The notes beneath the pieces were generated by a model. That model was not told where the DNA came from. It did not search any database and saw only the letters and a list, made by a program, of their open reading frames with translations. Made by a program: the position numbers and the translations under genes. From NCBI GenBank assembly GCA_019649035.1, contig BMAT01013781.1, positions 324,229 to 347,559 of the forward strand: DNA of 23,331 nucleotides. The letters run 5' to 3'. Each line of letters opens with the position of its first letter. Position 1 is the stretch's first letter. Source of the stretch: Elysia marginata (Eukaryota > Mollusca > Gastropoda > Plakobranchidae). Positions 1 through 12,087 of this stretch are shown in pieces.

Positions 1-1528
1 TTATTTTTTCTTGGATTATCCAAAATAACCGAGATCTTGTATTTTATTATTAGGAATTGAGCAATAACTAGAATCCAAAACAGGTAACTTTGTAAAAACT
101 GTCAAACATATCAGGATTGACGATCTGCCAAGAGTTTATTGCAAAATAACGTAAAAAGTAAGTCAATTTGCTGCGTTTAAGTTCATTCATACCGCGCTTG
201 GCAGATGAGCGATGCTTGATGCGGCGTCATTGAGGGCAAATATTTTGGTGCAAATGGTAACATTAAGAGAACAAATTCCATTAGAAGAGTGGATATCGCA
301 GTCTTTTCTCTTTTTAGGAAATTTAATTCTGGTTTCAGAAAAAAAAGTCACGAAAAGTGGGTCGCAATAAATTAGCGATGATCATAACTTGACTATCTTT
401 TTATCAATTTTACCATTTGCATCGCTATCTTTGGTACTTTTATCTTGATCAAAACATCAGGCAGTCATTTCTTTTCACTTTTGCGTCTCCACAAGTGCAT
501 GAGTTTTACCAAAGTGTGTAAATAATTCTGACCACGAGCTTTCCTTGTGCAAACGGTACAGTCGGCCATCACTAGTCTTGGCGTCGCTGGTGTCGATGTT
601 AAAAAACTTATCGCCTGAACCAAAATTTGATCTGATAGGTCACCGTTTTTGAAACTTTGTACTAATTTAACACCAGCGAAACAAGCTATGTTGTCCTATT
701 AAAATAAAAACTATGCATATAGGCGCTTCATTAGATCTACTTATAACCTAGACCAACACAATAGAATTCACATGCATCTGATTAATATTGTGAACACACA
801 GCCCCGGAAAACAAAAATCTTTGTATGATTACAACGTGTGCAAACAAAATATTTAGGCTTTGAATCTTAACACGTTTTGTCTATTATCTTTGGTTTGAAT
901 CCAGAAATATTGAATTTCAGGAATGTTGGCCATATTATCTGTGTCTTATGCCCTTTGAATTTTTGTCCTTTACTCGTAAAAGCCCATAAAAAGAATGAAG
1001 GATTTAGAGACTTATCTTTTAAATCATCGCCTATTTATATATAATCATTTCGTCTTTCGAGATAATTACGAGTTTGGCAACAGTCACCAAAAGCTCTTTA
1101 CATTATCAATATCAATATTTCAAACACCGTCATTAATATAATCTTCCCCATCATCTTCTTTTCTCATATGGCCATCCAAAGCAGCGGCAATAACAGCTTT
1201 AATTTCCAAATGGATGCTTTTTTTCTCAATAACAGTTGCCGCTTTGGATATTGAAAAAGCCAGGGTCTAAATTTTCCCCCGAGTAACCCCCATCTCTTCT
1301 TAAAGTTTATTTGAAAATTTTTTGTAAACAGGATACTGTAATAATTTTCGCCTTCGAATAACATTACATGATTAGTCATAAGCCGATAATCTATCTTTGA
1401 CAGTTTACTCAAATTGGGGCCGAACCTATATTTCACGCGCGCTTAATTTCTGCTTGTCCTTTCTTTAGATTACATTTTCTGCAACAATTACGAAGTCTAA
1501 CCTTTTTTTCTTCTATTCTTGTCCTCAG
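1..1528. other. Upstream sequence, probably 5' intron; no gene recognised
   Basis: AT-rich sequence without a recognisable exon. Because the exon at 1529 begins behind a strong splice acceptor, this stretch is most simply the 3' end of a 5'-UTR intron and the promoter lies outside. An imperfect inverted repeat (ATCCAAAGC-type arms, about 1173-1193 and 1234-1250) lies inside a 90-codon minus-strand open frame with no family resemblance. Confidence 0.6.
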
Positions 1529-1589
1529 GCAATCGTTACGGATGATGTTTATTCGCGGTTCTCACATTCTTGTGCTTCTCTGGACCCAG
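1529..1589 (+). CDS. PAPLN: Exon with start codon and signal-peptide core (coding 1542-1589)
   Basis: A pyrimidine-rich tract ending CTCAG (AG at 1527-1528) precedes the exon, so at least one untranslated exon should lie upstream. After 13 untranslated bases come two tandem ATGs (1542, 1545); the second has A at -3. The 16 codons read MMFIRGSHILVLLWTQ, a short positive N-region followed by a hydrophobic core. The donor GTAGGT starts at 1590 and the exon ends in phase 0, matching the exon at 13317. The joined product continues LLVPSDA-QYKG, which looks like a signal-peptidase site after Ala23. The hydrophobic run is finished by an exon 11.7 kb away. The exon is short and its assignment rests on splice sites, phase and the completed signal peptide. 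Confidence 0.8.
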
Positions 1590-1717
1590 GTAGGTCGCCC
1601 TGACATGATACATGCATTGTCCAAACTCGGTTTATTAGATACTTACATGACTCTATCTATTAGATATCCATCTTTTTTTTTCTTTACCTTTTATTTCTTC
1701 TCCATTACGTTGTTTTG

Positions 1718-1718
<1 letters not shown>

Positions 1719-1759
<41 letters not shown>

Positions 1760-2005
1760 GCCTATCTATCTAATCAATCAATCTATCTATCTATTTATCT
1801 ACGTTTAAAACTGTTTAAGTACTTATAATATAAGTGCACATTATTTTAATACAACAAGGTTATTCTATCTATCTATTTATCTATCTATTTATCTCACTAT
1901 CTATCCATCTATCTTTTTATCTATGTTTAACTATTTATCTAAATTCGTCTTATTTTTATATATCTTCGTCTTATTTTTATCTATCTGTCTATCTATCTAT
2001 CTATA

Positions 2006-2039
<34 letters not shown>

Positions 2040-2286
2040 GAACTATCTATCTATCTATCTTTAAAAAATAAGGTTGGTCTAGGCTACAATGTATACAAAA
2101 GCTCATTACACAAGTTGAGCACTGTATTTCATGGCATAAAAAACTTAGAATCCATCTATCTTTATCTATATGTTTATCTTTCTATCTATCTATCTGTATA
2201 TATATATCTATCGATCTATCTATCGATCTATCTTTATATCTATCTATCTACCTATCTATCTACCTATCTGTCTATCTATCTATCTA
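1719..2286. repeat. CTAT tetranucleotide microsatellite cluster
   Basis: Four blocks of (CTAT)n and its variants (about 1719-1800, 1861-1925, 1977-2061, 2152-2286) are separated by 50-90 bp of unique sequence. Substitutions give CTGT, TTAT, CGAT and CCAT units. The open frames across it translate to Ser-Ile-Tyr-Leu repeats and are artefacts. It starts 130 bp after the first exon's donor. Confidence 0.95.
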
Positions 2287-3265
2287 ACACCAACTTTACA
2301 CCCATAGACTATGTCTAACAATTCATAATTGTGCATTTTGTCGTGCTCAAACATTACCTGTATTTCTTCATAATTCTTTCTTTGATGAGTTGGTTTTATA
2401 CCTTCTTCGCAGTTTTGTTACGCTTTGCCCCCCTTTGTGTGTGTATGTCTCTCTCTTTCAGAGATCACCCTTACCCTCCTTCGTTATTTTCTTTAGCCCT
2501 GTGCCATTATCACGCATTTTCCACCTTTTCTGCTTGCGATCTTCATTTCCATTTTTTATTTTGCTTTTTACTTTTCGTACAGCTCACCACCAAACCACAG
2601 CGCTGCGAATTTGTTCAAAGCAACGGAACATCCGTTCCGCGCTTTCTTCGAAGTCATTGAACCCTGGTTTTCCCCATGATAAATATTTTCTATTTCCGTT
2701 GTAATTCTTTGAGATGATGCCTTGAGATTAATGATTGTTTTACTTGGCGATACTAAAAAATGAAACAATTTGATATCTTGATGTAACATGACATGAGAAT
2801 GTTGTTAAATTCCTCTCGTTAAAATGCGCAATTGCGGAGGCAAGATCTTGAACAAGAAAAAGTATCCGGATAGGGCGTTAAAAGAAAGTGCGCTGTTCTA
2901 TTCAGGGATGTGCGAATCTTTCTATTATCTTTTTATATGTTTGTAATCCCACTTTCAACAGTGTTAATTACACAGTCATCTTTACATAGAAACTTAGTTT
3001 TCCCCAAACTAAAGTTTCTTATCAAACCAAGTGGCATGGTATCCAAAGCACCCACCCAAGCCTGCAAAATAAGTTAAGGTGGTACTTAATTCAAGAAAAA
3101 AATTTTATGTAGCCCCAGATTTTGTTAATCATTAAAATTAGCAAGGTTTTTTTCTACACTGCTCTTTGTTTCCTAAAATTTCTCTGTGATTTGAATCCAT
3201 ACATTTGATTGGGGAATGTGTTCAGCATTGCAAAATTTAGAAATCTGAAATCAACTCTTTTAATT

Positions 3266-3359
3266 TTTCTCTCTATTTATTCACTTCAAGAGAAGTCAAG
3301 TTATTAATATCAAGTAATCAATAACTTGTCTTCTCTTGAAGTGAATAAATAGAGAGAAA
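3266..3359. repeat. 40-bp inverted repeat forming a near-perfect hairpin
   Basis: Left arm 3266-3305 and right arm 3320-3359 are reverse complements at 39 of 40 positions, around a 14-base loop. Arms begin TTTCTCTCTATTTATTC. The near identity points to recent origin or gene conversion. No target-site duplication is obvious, so it is an unclassified foldback. Confidence 0.9.
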
Positions 3360-6300
3360 TGCATTGTTTAATAAACCTGAACATTGATGAAAAGAAAACA
3401 CCACAATGCACAACTACAACCCATAATTCCTAAGATATAAGATGATATAAAAGTATTTCTTCCCAGAGAAAAGGCTCGCTTTTAACTTGTTTTATTTTCC
3501 CCTTTTTGTGTTTTCCTGTTTTGTACTCTACATCTGCTCACCGGACCGGATATAACTCGCTGTGCTCACTGTTTGCCCAGCACGTGCATGAGCTGAATGT
3601 ACAACAACTCTTCGCAACTGGAATGCCACTCTCAGAAAACTAAACAAACACATTGCATTGAGACGGCTGCTTAGGCTCTGGCTAATCGTTTTTCATTAAT
3701 TTGTTCATGGGCATCAAAGCATAGACATAAGAAAAATAAACTAAATCACGAGCATTTCCTTGATTGTAGTTGTTGAGGCTTCCTTTCTTGAGACTGCATC
3801 AGTTTTGTAAAATCAGCACTTCTGGAAGATGGTTTATTATGGCTCTTTATAATTGTGCCTTTTCTGAGGCGCACGTCTTTTTCAAAACAGTCGTTTACGG
3901 CATCATGTCAAAACAAAAGCAACTTTAAACGAGCAACCTAATTTCGGCAATGATAGAGTGATATCAGAAATGGAAAAAAACAAAACAATATCCAATGTTT
4001 TAGTTGTTTGGTAACACAAAAAGAATATTAATGAAAACAGTGACCTTCATGAATTACGTAACGTGATGCGCAAAGTCTATGCTAAAATAAAAGAAAACTT
4101 GACAAGCAGAGCCTAAATTTGAAAAAAAAAAACTAACCACGATACATAGCCTAGATCTATGCCTTATACAGACTTATCTTCTATAGTTATGTAGCTCTAT
4201 GGATCTAAATCTAAATGAATTTCTAGATGTAAGTCAATTTTCGACTCTTAATCTAGGTTTAAAAAAATGATATTTCCGAACAGATGGATTGACAATTCTT
4301 CTTGTTTTTTATTTGCGTAAATTCCAACTACCTCCATCATTTCAAGGCAACATTGAATAGCTTTGCAATTTTTGTAACTATTCGTTTCACTTGCTAACGC
4401 GCGTCTTTGCCTTTCTCGGAAGAAATGCAAATTTTTTAACTATTCAGGCGGGTGTTCGTATGCAAACCACCGATCTGTAATAAGCTTACTTCCCACAAAG
4501 AAAAGCGTTTTCAGGACAGAATACGGAAGCTGCTCGCTAATAACTGTTTGGCGCCCACAAAAGTTTCCGTGCCAGTGTATGCTACACCTGAGCTGCTGGC
4601 AAGAACTACGACACCAGTCACTTCTCATTAAACCTTTACAGCCAATCTGAAAACCAAGCCGGTTCAAAGTTAAATGGGCGAACTTCTCACGCCCACGCGA
4701 GTACTTCAGTTTGCTCACCCCCAACCGTTTCTTTGCAGTTTTCTCTTCTCTTTTTCAATTTTACGGCCTTGAACGAAACCTTCGAGTTGAAGTGACAGCA
4801 ATAAACCTACACGCTGAACGTTAACCAGCCTGAAGGGACCTTTGTTATCCTATAGCTTACGAGCCGATGCTTGACTGGTGCTTAAACCTGGCGGCTGTTA
4901 ATTTAAACCAGCCAGGCACCCGTCAGATTATTTTGTACTTTTTCTTAGCTTTTTTGAAATTTTACTTTTTAATTATTACAGCTCGCAATATATGAAATAT
5001 TTTGAAGGTGAAAGCAGGCTTCATCTTTTTTCGGAAACAAATGAATTCAGCTAACATCTGGATATTTTCGGAAAAAAATTTGGAGAAGAATAAAGAAATT
5101 TTTCACCTCAAGCCATCAATATCTCTATTTTTTTCCGGGCTATAAATTTTAATCACTTTAAGTTTTATCACGCTAGAAAACTGTGAAGATGTAGAGCTTA
5201 ACAAAAAATTCTTCCTTTCAAATTGTATTTAAACAATCGATTTTTTTGCAGATAAAAATCAAACACGTGTTTTCTTTTCCACAACAGCTCAGGTATTACG
5301 AGAGCAAGAATTAAATAGTTATTTGAATCATTAAGCTTTTCGGTGATTTACTGTAGCAACACATTTCTCTAGGTTAAATGATGTTATAAAGAACTGAATC
5401 AAACTTTTTTATATTTAAGCTTGCTAGGTTTTCCCAGACTAGAATAATTCGAGACATCAGAACAAATAAAAAGATCTTGTTCAGCGAAGAAAAATAATGG
5501 AAAAAGGCGTTCCGTCACACCCTTATCCCCAAATTTTTCCCCTCCAAGTTTTTAAAGTAATGTCACATATCGAGCATAATTATAAGATGTAACATGCCTT
5601 TGAAAATATGGATGAAATGACAAGTTATATTAGATGTAGAAAATCATACCGGACTAACCAGGGTAAGACTCAACTTTTTAAACCCCCATAATTTTTAAAT
5701 TGAAATATAACCACTCTCGCTTAAACATAAAGCAAAAATTTGCGTGCATGTCGTATTTCCTGATAAAAAAAGTTCTGATGCATAATTTTACAAAAACAGT
5801 CAGTAATATTGTTTGTTACACAACAAAAACCTAGCTAAATTTTTCGCTCGTTTGGTAGCTTTGATGGTTAATTATTACTTAAGCATTTATAAAATCGATT
5901 ATTTGAATCACATTTTTAATCTTACCTCATGAAACTTTGAAGGATTAAAAAGTTGTGCACATTTTTAGGTTTTTAAGGCTTTTAACGTCTAGCATATCTT
6001 ATATCGTCTTTCTCGTGGAACTTTTATGCAAGTCTTATGAATTAAATATTTTTTACACCACTCTGTAATTTGACTCCATTTTCTTTACGCAAAAAAAGTT
6101 GTTAGTTAGGGAAAGAATGAAAAATATTTGATCACGATTTATTATAAAAAAATACTATCTTTTATTTCTCTGGTCGGTGTTTAACACTTGATCTCATTCT
6201 TTTCTAACATTAAACTTTAATATATTGAAGAATAGAACGACGAAGAATGTCACAGAATCCCTCAATCAAAATAGAATGAGTGAAACGGACGAAGCTATTA

Positions 6301-6424
6301 AACATAGAAGAAGAAAAAAAGAGAACACTGGTAGTAAATGACTGTCGTCATATGAATGAACAAGGAGCTTTAAGGTTTAGAAGAAAAAATTAATCCATGG
6401 GACCACGATCAGGAAAAAAAATTC

Positions 6425-6526
6425 TCCATTGTCAGATAGATGACTAAATAGATATATAGGGATAGACAGATATGTTTATAGATCAGTGGGTGGTTAAACA
6501 GATGGAGAGAAAGAGAGAGAGAGAGA

Positions 6527-6572
<46 letters not shown>

Positions 6573-7330
6573 GGCAGGAAGAAATTTATTGACAGACATT
6601 AAAGAATGTTGGAAGCAAAAGGAGAAAAGAATAGTGGGCAGATAAAAGGAAGATACAGACAAAGAGAGAGAGGGAGAGACAGACATAGATATGGAGAGAA
6701 AGAGATGGGGAGAAAGGAGAGAGAGATAAGTGGAAGGTAATCAGAAGAAAAGTTGGTAGAGGAAAGAGTTACAAAGCAACTGACACATAACTCTCAGGTA
6801 TGTAGGCCCAGCTATTTCAGTCCAAAATAGTGACATAACTGGTGAGTAAAGGGGAGCCATAGTTTGTTTTGCATCACTACTTAATGAGTGCCACGCAGTC
6901 ACGAAACACTGGAGTCATGGCTTACCCATAACATGCTGCAGATTGGTTCTTCATTCTTATTATGTAATTGCATCCATAAAAAGGAATATAGATAAATGGT
7001 AGGCAGATGGATAAATAGAATCGTATATAAACCTAGATTTGACTAACATATCGTGGCTAGTTTTATATACATATAAAAGCTCTTTTTCAATAGAAGTGAA
7101 GAGCACTTTGTTTAGTTGTATGAGATTACAGTTTTTTGAAGTAGATAAATAGATAGATATCTAGAGAGATAGATAGATATGGGATTGCCTTGCTTCCTGA
7201 GCTTGTTGTCTAGATAGATACTTAGATAAATAGATAGATAGAGAGATAGATAGGTAGGGAGATAGATAGGCAGGTATGTAAAGAGATAGATGAAGAGTTA
7301 GATAGAGAGAGGACTAGAGAGAGGGATAGA
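6425..7330. repeat. Purine-rich tract with (AG)n and GATA microsatellites
   Basis: Degenerate GATA at 6425-6480, an almost pure AG run at about 6504-6573 interrupted by GGG, more GAGA to 6725, then degenerate GATAGA at 7141-7180 and 7211-7330. GATA is the complement of the CTAT cluster near 1.7-2.3 kb, so the two clusters lie in opposite orientation. Minus-strand Ser/Leu frames here are artefacts. Confidence 0.9.
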
Positions 7331-7479
7331 GAGATAGAAAATAAAGGGTAAAACTATAGATAGATTAAACATTTGTAGGCGGAAAGTATCAAAAACGACA
7401 GGATAAACGGAAGGCTAAAGCTAAAGAAAGCCATAAACTCAGACACAGATTGCATGGCTAATTATAGGCAAGGATTGCA

Positions 7480-7830
7480 CATAAAAAGGAGCAAGGGAGG
7501 AAAAGACGCACACACAGAGGGGGGGGGGGGAGAATGATTACGCGGACACAGAGAATTGACCTTGAACGTGAATAAAGGCCAATAGAAAAAGTTAGTGAAG
7601 TTTCGAATGGAAGGCAGGAAGAGAGGAAAACAAGCGGACAAAAAAAAACAAGCACAAAGAAACACAGGCCGAGAAAAACAACCAAAGAGAGAGACTGGCA
7701 CAGAGAAACACACACATACAGAAAAGCAGATAGACAGAAAGACAAGCACATTGGCAGACAAATAAAAATACAGACAGAAAAGTATACACAGAGAAAGATA
7801 AACAAATAGAAAGACAGGACGGGTGAAGCC
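7480..7830. repeat. Purine-rich low-complexity stretch with a 12-G run
   Basis: Low-complexity A/G-rich sequence with CACA interruptions. Twelve consecutive G occur at 7519-7530. It resembles degraded AG/ACAG repeat and generates long minus-strand Cys/Phe/Leu frames without protein character. Confidence 0.75.
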
Positions 7831-9823
7831 AAGCGTACCTAATTATTGATGGAGTGAACCTGGCGGGGTGTGTACCGGTCTGCCTGGAGGTTGCCGCTGC
7901 TGCCAGTCTAGCAACCTGTGAATGGCCAGCCTCAGCCACACTCACAATCGCACCTCGCGGGAACCCGACTCAACGTTGATGAACTATCAGCAAAGACTTG
8001 GCCGTCTTCCATCTTCCTCTTGGAACTAGTCAAAATGAGTCGAATGTCGTAATTTCAATAGTCAAAATTGTTGGTAGCTTTGAGCATTGCATGAACTCTG
8101 TAAGGTTCGGAATAGTTAAAAACTTAATCAGTTTATTTAAATCATATTTTGAATTTCTTCATAAGAAGGAAACAAATGTCTTTTGATTAAAAAAAAAAGA
8201 CTCAAGAAGATATGTTTTGCTTTCTGCTTACCTGGAGTCATGTACTCCATCTCCGCGCTGATTTCTGTCCCTGAGGCTTTGGGATGTTTTCTTTACCTTT
8301 TGTCTCATTGGGAACTGCATGAGCATAACTTTCAAACAGTAAAACCGCATCGAAATCATACCCCGTCGTTAGAATAATATTAGCTCAACCATAATTATCT
8401 TTTATTTTTCAAACCAATCATAGCAATCCACTTTGTGGAGATGTTTTGTTATAGCCTTAAAAAGTGATTTTCATGTGGCAAGACTATCTAAAATCAGGAC
8501 TTTCAATCGTCCAATTAAAATTCTGACTTGTACAAATTTTCGACAAATGAATCCTGATGTGATTTGTTGAGCGGAACAATAATTATATTACATAAATATA
8601 GATAACATTTTGCAATTAACAGCTTTACTTGATCTATAGAGGTATTATTGCCTTTCCTATCAATTCTGGCGTTAATAACTTAATATTAAAACTTTTAGCT
8701 GTGGATTTTAACTGTGAATTCCATAGCATTAAGGTAAAATGGACCCAAAGGAATAGATCAATTTCACAGAAAAGTTTTTTTTAAAATATAGTTGTTGACA
8801 AATAGCCATACTTAATTGTCCCGAGGTTTAAGCTACGTTAATTCAAAGTCATGGCATTGCTTTTATCACCAACGTGTTTGAAGACGTCTTCGATTAAAGA
8901 AAAATGGTTAAGGCCATCAAATTTAATAATATAAAATGTAACAAAAATGGCTCTGCAGCTTGAAAATAATTATGATGGTTGAATAAAAATGGCATGATAA
9001 ACGCAGAGATCTGGGATAAAGAGATGATGCTTCAAACACTAACTCAAGCCACCTAATTGGAAGATTGGAATGTCATTTTAAAGTGCTCCTTTTTCTGAAC
9101 TTTGAGCTTTATTGCCTAAAGAAAGCAAAAACATATACATAGTTAAGTCTGAAGTAGATCCACAGCTGCTCGGTACTATACCTGAGAAAGTGGTTGTGAT
9201 CTTAATTGGTAAAATATGAACTAAAACTCCCGCCTCTGTGCTTGAGTAGTCTACCTTAAAGCATATGTGATTTACTGTGATTTTGATAACTAATTCGAAT
9301 AAAAAAAAATTCTAATTAGTTGTTTCCAGAAATAGAACTTGGCAAAGAATGCTCATATCGTCTGTTTTTTGTGTATGTTTTTGTTTAGGTAAAAGTAGAT
9401 AATTTAGTTAGAGGTCATGTTTATGTTAAAGTTTATAAACGAAAAAGTAAAGTAAGACTTTACTAGTAGCAGAACATTCGCGAAAGCTTGGAAGGGTATA
9501 AATGAGAGCAACTTAGTTGAAAGTTTTTCTTTGACTAGTTTAAAAAACCTATCTTTTCACATTACTCCTTTGATCTCTACAATGCTTCAGTTGAACTGAT
9601 TGCATCTGATGACATTTTTAAACAATTTTGAAAATAGTTGTATTCTTTTACCAAAAAGTCTTGTAGCCATGCATACATATATACATGTATAATTAACTGT
9701 AATATCCTAAATTGCAGTATTTTACATTCTATTGATCTTTGTTTGACTTTCGTTTCATTCGAATACATTTTTATGTCTCTGTATATAAAACATAATTTTA
9801 TGTACTCTTATACTTTTTAATTG

Positions 9824-9872
9824 TAAAGCGCTCTGAGCCTTAGCTTTTTGGGGTAGAGCGCTATAGAGATGA
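9824..9872. repeat. AGCGCT hairpin tail of an interspersed repeat
   Basis: The motif GTAAAGCGCTCTGAGCC, a short loop, then GGGGTAGAGCGCTATAG forms a hairpin through AGCGCTCT and AGAGCGCT. From memory, a TGTAAAGCGCT...GCGCTATA pair is common at the 3' ends of non-LTR retroelements and derived SINEs in many animals. No recognisable element body is seen upstream. Confidence 0.5.
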
Positions 9873-9989
9873 TATTTTTACTGGTAGAATTAATACAAAA
9901 ATCTTTATGCGATCAATGTAACTGCACCCACTTTTTAAAAACAGAGATGATAATAAAAAACAAAGAAAAGAAACTAGAGATTTTTAAAG

Positions 9990-10245
9990 GCTTGAAAAAG
10001 GGGGAAGGGGTTTGAGAAAGTGATGCAGAGATAGATATTGAGAGATATTGAGAGAGAAGAAGACTGAAACGCGACATAAAAGAGGCAGGCAGGCAGAACA
10101 AAGATACACATACAAAGGTTAAGTTGGCGGGACAAAGATAAAAATAAATGTACAGGGTAAAAGTACTGAAACTAAAGAGATAAAATAAGAGAGAAAGAAT
10201 GAGAGAGAAAGAATGATGAGAAGATATACAGACAATCAGACAAAA
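9990..10245. repeat. Purine-rich low-complexity stretch
   Basis: A/G-rich sequence with GAGAGA, AGGCAGGCAGG and repeated GAGAGAAAGAATGA units. The overlapping minus-strand open frame (9913-10296) is composition-driven. Confidence 0.7.
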
Positions 10246-11208
10246 AACTACAGAAGCTGGACAGTTTGAAATGATAAGGTCGAAACAGAATGACATTTTA
10301 ATTCCTTATAAACTAAAAGTTTAGTGAAATTATGAACGAAGACTTGTAGGCAAGCAAAAGAAATAATGATAGAATAACTAATGTTACTTGTGGTAGTAAA
10401 ACGATATAACCAAATTCTATAGCCTTTCAACCCACATGGCCTTAGAAAGCTAGCGTTTGTTCTACTACTTTATTCTTTCAAATTTTTAGAGCTAATATAT
10501 ATACCTTGCTTGAAAAAATTTGACTTGCTTATCCACACAGCTCTACTGCGACTCCTTTTCAAATACTTTATTCTTTGCAGTTGATAACCATCAGCTGTAA
10601 ATTTTAGCCCCTTCTTTACACTTTTCATTCTATAATGTAAAGCAAATTCAAAGAAACACATATATAGATGAATTGAAAGATCTCATGCAAATCAAACTAG
10701 GCCTTGGTAAATGCAGGCGCCAGACGGACTAGCACGTAAAGGAAACGAGAGCTGATTTGTTTTACCTGATGACCTATGTGTAACAATTACCGCAATCGGT
10801 AACATGTGGACGTATGAGCACCAGTTGTACAGGTGCGCGGATAGCGAAATGTCAGAAGTAGGCAGCTCACTCTCTCACATTTTCTTAGGGTTTTCACGTT
10901 GGCCTAAAGGTGTGAGAAGTTTCTAAACAAAGAAAGTGTGCTCATACTAGTAATGACATAGCCAGCTTCAATGGCATCAACTCTCAACGTGAATGGCTAA
11001 GGAGGAGAAAGAATTTGTATTAACCGCTAGTGTGTATTTATCAATGGCAAAAACTCTGCAAGAAACGCTCTGCTTTCGCTTATTAGCAACCAAAAAGGAA
11101 CGGCGCATGACGATTTACTTAATTTGTTTTACTGACATAAATTAGAGACTGTACCGAGAAGACGTTACTCAATTAGCCCTTCTCTTTTCATGTACTATAA
11201 CCTCTCTG

Positions 11209-11214
11209 TCTGTC

Positions 11215-11258
<44 letters not shown>

Positions 11259-11266
11259 CTCTTTCT
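11209..11266. repeat. (CT)n microsatellite
   Basis: A CTGT-containing lead is followed by about 35 bases of pure TC and then a degenerate CT tail. It abuts the TTAA at the left end of the inverted-repeat element. Confidence 0.95.
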
Positions 11267-11272
11267 CCTTAA

Positions 11273-12087
11273 AAGGTAATAAAAGAGCAGACGTACAACC
11301 TATTATTCCGTGAAACCAGAAACAATACAACCCAGATCTATACATAATAACGTTTCGGCTTCATTTTTCTGCCTTCTTAAGTCACAACTAAAAACAATAT
11401 TTAATCACTAAGTACAACAACAATGTCCCTTGCATATATAATGTCTTGTACATAAGGTAAAACGTCGGCTAGTAGTAGAGTAGTAATCAAATCATTAATG
11501 GCACATAACAACAGTGCAGCCTGGTTAATGCGAAGTGCAGGGGGAACGCCTAATTACGTTCGAAATATCAGAACTTCGAATTAAATAGATCTTGACAAAA
11601 CAGAGGTAAGACCTGCCAGTATGGAACCTAAAATAGATTCAAGTTATCAGAGTTCGGATTAAATGGACTCCACATTACATTGCTTGTGTAAGAGACGTTG
11701 CTGGTTACTGTTTTCTGAATGTAGGATACTTATTGATAACATGACAGACGTTGGTTACTGGTGTCTGAACGTAGGATACATATTGATAACATTACAGACG
11801 TTGGTTACTGGTGTCTGAACGTAGAATACATATTGATAACATGACAGACGTTGGTTACTGGTGTCTGAATGTAGGATACACTTAGTAACATTATTATCAA
11901 TATAGGCATACAAGAATACTATGACGTATAGGTCTGCAGATTGTACTTAGTGATTAAATAATGTTATAAGTTGTCACTGAAGAAGGCAGCAAAAAAGCCA
12001 AAACGTTTTCATGTGTAACTCTGGATCGTATTGTTTTTACTCCTGTTTCACTGAATGAAAGGTTGTAAATTTGGTCTTTTCTTACCC
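11273..12087. mobile_element. TTAA-flanked non-autonomous inverted-repeat element (815 bp)
   Basis: Terminal inverted repeats of roughly 145 bp (about 11273-11416 and 11941-12087) align over their whole length with small gaps. Matching blocks include TACAACCT, GTGAAAC, AAACAATAC, CTGCCTTCTT and TTTAATCACTAAGTACAA. TTAA stands at both outer ends (11269-11272 and 12088-12091), the target site of piggyBac-type transposons. The tips (AAGGTAATAAAAG and GGGTAAGAAAAG) agree apart from the first two bases and one inner base. There is no transposase frame, so it is a MITE-like element. Assignment to piggyBac rests on TTAA only. Confidence 0.7.
11694..11890. repeat. Four tandem copies of a 50-bp unit
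   Basis: Copies start at 11694, 11747, 11797 and 11847 with GACGTTGGTTACTGG-type beginnings; the first is 53 bp, the next two exactly 50, and the last diverges after about 35 bases. Units differ by only a few substitutions. The array lies in the core of the inverted-repeat element. Confidence 0.95.

Noticed and set aside
1542-2318. Open frames rich in Leu-Ser-Ile-Tyr
   Set aside because: They are translations of the CTAT microsatellite; only the first 48 bases (1542-1589) are taken as coding, ending at the GTAGGT donor.
4440-4724. 94-codon minus-strand open frame rich in Cys and Trp in a GC-richer patch
   Set aside because: No recognisable domain, no supporting splice sites or poly(A) signal; kept only as a locally GC-richer patch of intron 1.
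6483-7945. Overlapping minus-strand frames rich in Ser, Leu, Phe and Cys
   Set aside because: Composition artefacts of the purine-rich repeats on the + strand.
9638-9820. Overlapping open frames on both strands near the AGCGCT hairpin
   Set aside because: AT-rich chance frames of about 60 codons with no recognisable element protein.
11694-11890. Regular 50-bp repeats considered as a CRISPR array
   Set aside because: Units are directly adjacent with no spacers, and the context is an animal intron; it is a minisatellite inside an inverted-repeat element.
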